A stretch of DNA of 50,264 nucleotides from Bryobacterales bacterium (GTDB taxonomy: Bacteria; Acidobacteriota; Terriglobia; Bryobacterales; Bryobacteraceae). Positions 46,801 through 50,264 of this stretch are shown here, piece after piece (the first letter of the stretch is position 1; every line of letters begins with the position of its first letter). The stretch covers positions 1 through 50,264 of the forward strand of contig JADLBD010000018.1 of the NCBI GenBank assembly GCA_020847975.1. Direction: 5' to 3'. Position numbers and translations under genes: made by a program. The notes under the pieces were generated by a model, which worked only from the letters and a program-made list of their open reading frames with translations, was not told where the DNA came from and did not search any database.

Positions 46801-49254
46801 TTGCGGGTCCTCGAAAAAATAGGCCGTGTGGCTGGGCGCCGATCCCTGATGCTGGCCGGGTTGCTTGTCTTCGCCTCTCTAACGGTTCTGATCTGGGCCG
46901 CCCTGCACCGGCGGCATTCGACTGTGTTGCGGGTAGGGTATTCGGACTACCCTCCATACATGCAGGTGCTGGCGCCTGGGAAGGCGTCCGGGTTTGCGGT
47001 GGAGATCTTTTCCGCGGCGGCGCGGCGGCGGCACATTCCCATCAAATGGATCGCGGTCGATTGGCCGGTAGACCGCGCGCTGGCAACCGGCGCGGTCGAC
47101 ATGTTCCCGTTTCTGGCCATCAGTGACGAGCGGCGGGGGAAGTTCGCAATGAGTCCGAGTTGGTGGGAGAGCAATCTCGGACTGGTGGCTCTGAAAAGCC
47201 GGGCACTGCCGATGGAAGGCGGGGAGGGGCTGCGGATTGCGGCCCGTGTTCCGTCACGGGAGGCAGCGGTGGCGCGGCAGGGATTCCCTGGCGCTTCGAT
47301 TGTTGGAGTTTCGGATCACGAATCCGTAGTCACGGCGGTTTGCAGCGGGGAAGCGGATGCGGGAGTGGCGACGCACTCGTTGCTGTCGGAGTTATTGTCG
47401 GCAGGAGTGGCGCCATGCCGCGGGAATGCGCTGAAGGTGCAATGGTATCCGCAGTTGACTGTGCAGTACGCAGTGGCGGCGCGGCGGGAGTTTTCGAGCG
47501 AGGTGGAAGCGCTGCAAAAGGAGATCGTCAGGCAAGCCATCGACGGCTCGATGAGAGCCGCGGCGCTGCGTTACGGATTGCACCCCACAAACCAGATGAG
47601 CCTGTTCCGGGACCTGGTGAGCATCCGGGACTACAACGTCATTCTAGGCGTGACGGTGCTGGTGTTGAGCGTGATTCTGGCGACAATCTTCTGGCAGAAC
47701 CGGCGGGTGAGGCAGGCGCGTCTGGCGGCGGAGCGGGCGCGGCGGCAGGCGGAGCAGGCGCTGGCGGCGAGGACGCAGTTCATTGCCAATGTCAGCCACG
47801 AAATCCGGACGCCGCTGAACGGGATACTGGGGATGACGGAACTGCTGCTGGCGAGTCCGCTCGACGAGGCGCAGCGGGAATATACGGAAGCGGTGAACAT
47901 CTCGGGGCAGGCGCTGCTGGGGATGATCAACCAACTCCTGGACTTTTCGAAGATTGATGCGGGGAAGATGGACCTGGAGCGCACGGAATTCTCCCCCTTG
48001 CATGTGGTGGAAGAGATCGCGACGCTATTTTCGGCCAAAGCGGCGGAGAAGAACCTCGAGATCGTGAGCGTGGCGCATCCGATGATGCCGCGGACTGTGG
48101 TAGGGGATGCGGGACGATTGCGGCAGGTTTTATCGAACCTGACGTCGAACGCGATCAAGTTTACTGAGTCGGGGTCCGTGCTGATTGAGGCGTCGCTGAT
48201 AGAGCGAAGCGCATCGATGACGACGCTGCGGTTTGTGGTGGAAGATACGGGAATCGGCATACCGGCAGCGTTCCATGAGAAGCTCTTTGAGCCGTTCTCG
48301 CAGTTGGATACGTCCTCGACGCGGCGATTCGGCGGGACGGGGCTGGGGTTATCCATTTGCCGGGAACTGGTGCACCTGATGGGCGGCTCGATCGGGTTCG
48401 ATGGGGAGCGTAAGCAGGGGGCGTCGTTCTGGATTACGATACCGTTTAGCCTGTCGCGGGCGTCGACGGACACGATGATGCGGCTGGCGAAGGGCGGGCT
48501 GCGGATTCTGTGTGTGGATCCGAACCCGCATGTGCGGCGTGCGTTGAGGATTCAACTGGAGACGTGGGGGGCGTCCGTATTAGAAGCGTCCAGCCTGGCG
48601 GAGGCGGAAGGCGTGGCGGAAAAGACGTTTCATTTGGCGTTTCTTGGAGGGGACCAGCCGCTCAAGAAGTTTCGTGAGCGCTTCGAGGGGTGCATTCCCA
48701 TCGTGCTGGTATCACCAAGAGCAGGGAGCGGAATCGCGGCGCGATCTGAGGAAGGCGCGCACTTTCTCCATAAACCCGTCCGGCAACTGCCGCTGTGGAA
48801 TTGTATTTTGCAGGCGATCGGCAATCTTCCGGCGGGGACTGAGCCGCAGGGCGCGGGTTATCCGGCAAATGGGGCGCGGGTCCTGGTGGTGGAGGACAAT
48901 ACGCTAAACCAGAAAGTGATTGTGCATTTCCTTCACCGGTTGGGCTGTGAAGCGACGGTGGTATGCAACGGTCAGGAAGCGGTGGAGATTGCCGCGCGCA
49001 AGGCATTCGATTTAATCCTGATGGACTACCAGATGCCGGTGTTGGACGGGGTTGCGGCGACGCGGCAGATCCGGTCGCGGGAGAAGCCGGAGAGGCGCAC
49101 GCCGATTATTGCATTGACGGCTGCGTCGCTGCCGCAGGACCGGGAACTGTGTGAGGAAGCGGGGATGGACGGATTTCTTAGCAAGCCGGTGGCCTTTGAC
49201 AGCCTGCGGGCGGTGATCGAGACTCTGCCGGCGGCTTCGACGAATCCGACGTGA
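46801..49254 (+). CDS. Hybrid sensor histidine kinase with periplasmic SBP domain
   Basis: A membrane-bound hybrid kinase of 817 residues. An N-terminal anchor (SLMLAGLLVFASLTVLIWAAL) is followed by a periplasmic solute-binding (SBP_bac_3) domain, about 43-260 (RVGYSDYPPYMQVL, GFAVEIFSAAARRR, GAVDMFPFLAISDERR). A second helix is at about 279-298 and a short coiled coil follows. HisKA has H333 in NVSHEIRTPLNGILG, and the ATPase domain has NAIKF, EDTGIGIP and GGTGLGLSICREL. There are two receivers: the first lacks a normal phospho-Asp (LAFLGGDQP); the second is canonical (D742 in LILMDYQMP, K795 in FLSKP). The start is TTG, with GGAGG unusually close. No DNA-binding partner is adjacent. The ligand may be a polar amino acid or similar. 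Confidence 0.92.
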   Translation: MRVLEKIGRVAGRRSLMLAGLLVFASLTVLIWAALHRRHSTVLRVGYSDYPPYMQVLAPGKASGFAVEIFSAAARRRHIPIKWIAVDWPVDRALATGAVDMFPFLAISDERRGKFAMSPSWWESNLGLVALKSRALPMEGGEGLRIAARVPSREAAVARQGFPGASIVGVSDHESVVTAVCSGEADAGVATHSLLSELLSAGVAPCRGNALKVQWYPQLTVQYAVAARREFSSEVEALQKEIVRQAIDGSMRAAALRYGLHPTNQMSLFRDLVSIRDYNVILGVTVLVLSVILATIFWQNRRVRQARLAAERARRQAEQALAARTQFIANVSHEIRTPLNGILGMTELLLASPLDEAQREYTEAVNISGQALLGMINQLLDFSKIDAGKMDLERTEFSPLHVVEEIATLFSAKAAEKNLEIVSVAHPMMPRTVVGDAGRLRQVLSNLTSNAIKFTESGSVLIEASLIERSASMTTLRFVVEDTGIGIPAAFHEKLFEPFSQLDTSSTRRFGGTGLGLSICRELVHLMGGSIGFDGERKQGASFWITIPFSLSRASTDTMMRLAKGGLRILCVDPNPHVRRALRIQLETWGASVLEASSLAEAEGVAEKTFHLAFLGGDQPLKKFRERFEGCIPIVLVSPRAGSGIAARSEEGAHFLHKPVRQLPLWNCILQAIGNLPAGTEPQGAGYPANGARVLVVEDNTLNQKVIVHFLHRLGCEATVVCNGQEAVEIAARKAFDLILMDYQMPVLDGVAATRQIRSREKPERRTPIIALTAASLPQDRELCEEAGMDGFLSKPVAFDSLRAVIETLPAASTNPT

Positions 49255-49272
49255 GTGCCGGGGGACCCAAAG

Positions 49273-49851
49273 ATGGGAGCGGCGGAGCGGATATTCATTG
49301 GCGCGGACGGGAAAGCGCGCTGTTCGTGGTGCAAGGCGTCGGCGGAGTACATCCGCTATCACGATACGGAGTGGGGATTTCCGGTGATGGAGGACCGCCG
49401 GCTGTTTGAGAAGATATCGCTCGAAGGGTTTCAGGCAGGGCTGAGCTGGTTGACGATACTGAACAAGCGGGAGGCGTTCCGGGAGGTATTCGCGGGATTC
49501 GACTACCACGTGGTGGCGCGCTTCGGGTCACGGGAAGTGGAAAGGCTGTTGAGTGACGCACGGATCGTGCGGCATAGGGGGAAGATTGAAACGACGATCG
49601 GGAATGCGCGTCTGGCTTGCGAGCTGGAATCGGAGTTCGGTTCGTTGCGGGCCTATTTTTGGGGGTTTCAGCCGCGGGAAGCGAACGTGTTGTCAAAGGA
49701 CTTGAAGCGGCGGGGGTGGAGGTTCGTGGGTCCGGCGACGGTGCATGCATTCATGCAGGCGATGGGCCTGGTGAACGATCACGCGGAGGGGTGCTTTGTG
49801 AGGGCGGAGGTGGAGGAAGCGCGGCGCGCCCTGGAGGAGTCGCCGCGCTAA
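49273..49851 (+). CDS. tag: DNA-3-methyladenine glycosylase I
   Basis: Removes 3-methyladenine from alkylated DNA; 192 residues, the usual length. Tag motifs: RCSWCKASAEYIRYHDTEWGFP, LFEKISLEGFQAGLSWLTILNKREAFREVFAGFD, KIETTIGNARLACEL and RRGWRFVGPATVHAFMQAMGLVNDHAEGCF. The N-terminal Cys and His and the C-terminal H-x-x-x-C (DHAEGC) are the structural zinc ligands of Tag. The start at 49273 has GGGGGA about eight bases upstream. A GTG at 49255 directly after the kinase stop is the alternative. It is adjacent to the hybrid kinase gene on the same strand and could be co-transcribed. Confidence 0.95.
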   Translation: MGAAERIFIGADGKARCSWCKASAEYIRYHDTEWGFPVMEDRRLFEKISLEGFQAGLSWLTILNKREAFREVFAGFDYHVVARFGSREVERLLSDARIVRHRGKIETTIGNARLACELESEFGSLRAYFWGFQPREANVLSKDLKRRGWRFVGPATVHAFMQAMGLVNDHAEGCFVRAEVEEARRALEESPR

Positions 49852-49856
49852 ACAGG

Positions 49857-50264
49857 TCAGACGACGGCGACGGGATTGGACAACTCGCCGATGCCCTCGA
49901 TGGAGACGGAGCAGATATCGCCGGGCTGCAAGGCGGCGTCTTCCTTGACAATGATCCCGGTGCCCGTACACAGCACGGAGCCGGAGGGGACGGGATTGGC
50001 GCGGTAGAGGTATTCGATGAGGGTCTCGAGTTTGCGATGGAGTTGCGAGGTGTTTGCGGTTCCGTCGAAGATGAGCGCGTCGCCTCGTTTGATGGTGCAG
50101 CGCACCTGCTTTCTGTAAGGATCGCCGAATTCATCGGGGGTCACGATGTAGGGTCCCAGCGCGCAGCAGGCGGTGTAGACCTTGGATTGGGGGAGATAGA
50201 GCGGGTTCTCGCGTTCGATGTCCCAGGCGGAGACGTCGTTGGCGGCGGTGAAGCCGAGGATGGC
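49857..50264 (-). CDS. Fumarylacetoacetate-hydrolase family protein, 5' part beyond the window
   Basis: The C-terminal 135 residues of an FAH-family enzyme; the gene continues past the right edge. Read from the edge: AILGFTAANDVSAWDIER, then VYTACCALGPYIVTPDEFGDPY, RCTIKRGDALIFDGTANTSQLHRKLETLIEYL, LCTGTGIIVKEDAALQPGDICSVSIEGIGELSNPVAVV. This is the standard end of FAH-like hydrolases, isomerases and decarboxylases (the GTG, DAALQPGD and I-GIG-L-NPV segments). The metal-binding Glu pair is upstream and not seen. Substrate unknown. The end is five bases from the convergent tag stop. Confidence 0.9.
   Translation of the reverse strand, partial: AILGFTAANDVSAWDIERENPLYLPQSKVYTACCALGPYIVTPDEFGDPYRKQVRCTIKRGDALIFDGTANTSQLHRKLETLIEYLYRANPVPSGSVLCTGTGIIVKEDAALQPGDICSVSIEGIGELSNPVAVV

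Noticed and set aside
1..50264. CRISPR arrays, insertion sequences, integrases, phage genes, rRNA
   Set aside because: Read through for direct-repeat arrays, transposase motifs and conserved RNA blocks; none was seen by eye, though a small tRNA could be missed without a covariance search.

Overview
The window looks like chromosomal DNA of a high-GC, Gram-negative soil-type bacterium, most likely an acidobacterium of the Bryobacterales/Solibacter kind. This placement is inference. It rests on the Oar-like TonB receptor with an N-terminal carboxypeptidase-regulatory domain, the E2-E1 fused 2-oxoglutarate dehydrogenase, Tat-exported hypothetical proteins typical of that group, and uniformly GC-rich codon use. 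I saw no rRNA, tRNA, CRISPR array, insertion sequence, integrase or phage gene.

Layout. (1) 0.2-7.8 kb, minus strand: a complete TetR-controlled efflux operon (regulator, HlyD adaptor, two ABC ATPases, two ABC-2 permeases, TolC). It corresponds to E. coli cecR-ybhGFSR plus an outer-membrane channel. Four related GTGA-N8-TCAC palindromes lie around the regulator and the operon promoter. (2) 8-11.4 kb: small stress and regulatory proteins (HPF/RaiA-like, a degenerate receiver domain, a small membrane protein, Rnk, DUF302, DUF6448, a ferredoxin). (3) 11.5-17.8 kb: a probable redox/nitric-oxide module with a methyltransferase, ECF sigma factor, DoxX-like protein, di-haem cytochrome c, a diadenylate-cyclase-fold-like protein, an NsrR-type Rrf2 regulator and a thioredoxin-fold protein. 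Two nearly identical promoter/operator blocks resembling the NsrR consensus stand at 12.45 and 16.75 kb and tie the module together. (4) 17.9-27.1 kb: mixed metabolism (DUF1801, DUF362 Tat protein, sugar isomerase-like TIM barrel, a 706-residue PLP decarboxylase, a beta-propeller protein, thiG). (5) 27.1-31.5 kb: an overlapping three-gene operon of a winged-helix-like protein, an AAA+ ATPase, and a RecB-type PD-(D/E)XK nuclease fused to an FtsK motor. This is the best candidate for an undescribed DNA-processing or defence system. (6) 31.6-39.2 kb: the E2-E1 2-oxoglutarate dehydrogenase and the TonB-dependent receptor with a clear terminator. (7) 39.3-50.3 kb: secreted hypothetical, D-aminoacylase-like amidohydrolase, radical SAM/SPASM protein, class II photolyase, TIGR01777 epimerase-like protein, SET-domain protein, a frameshifted GNAT acetyltransferase, a hybrid histidine kinase, 3-methyladenine glycosylase I, and the end of an FAH-family hydrolase.

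Proposed wiring (inference): drug or solute sensing by TetR controls the first operon. An iron-sulfur NsrR controls its own divergent neighbour (the DAC-like protein) and, 4 kb away, the methyltransferase-ferredoxin side. The ECF factor probably acts on the divergent DoxX-cytochrome operon. Photolyase and Tag glycosylase give the right end a DNA-repair flavour.
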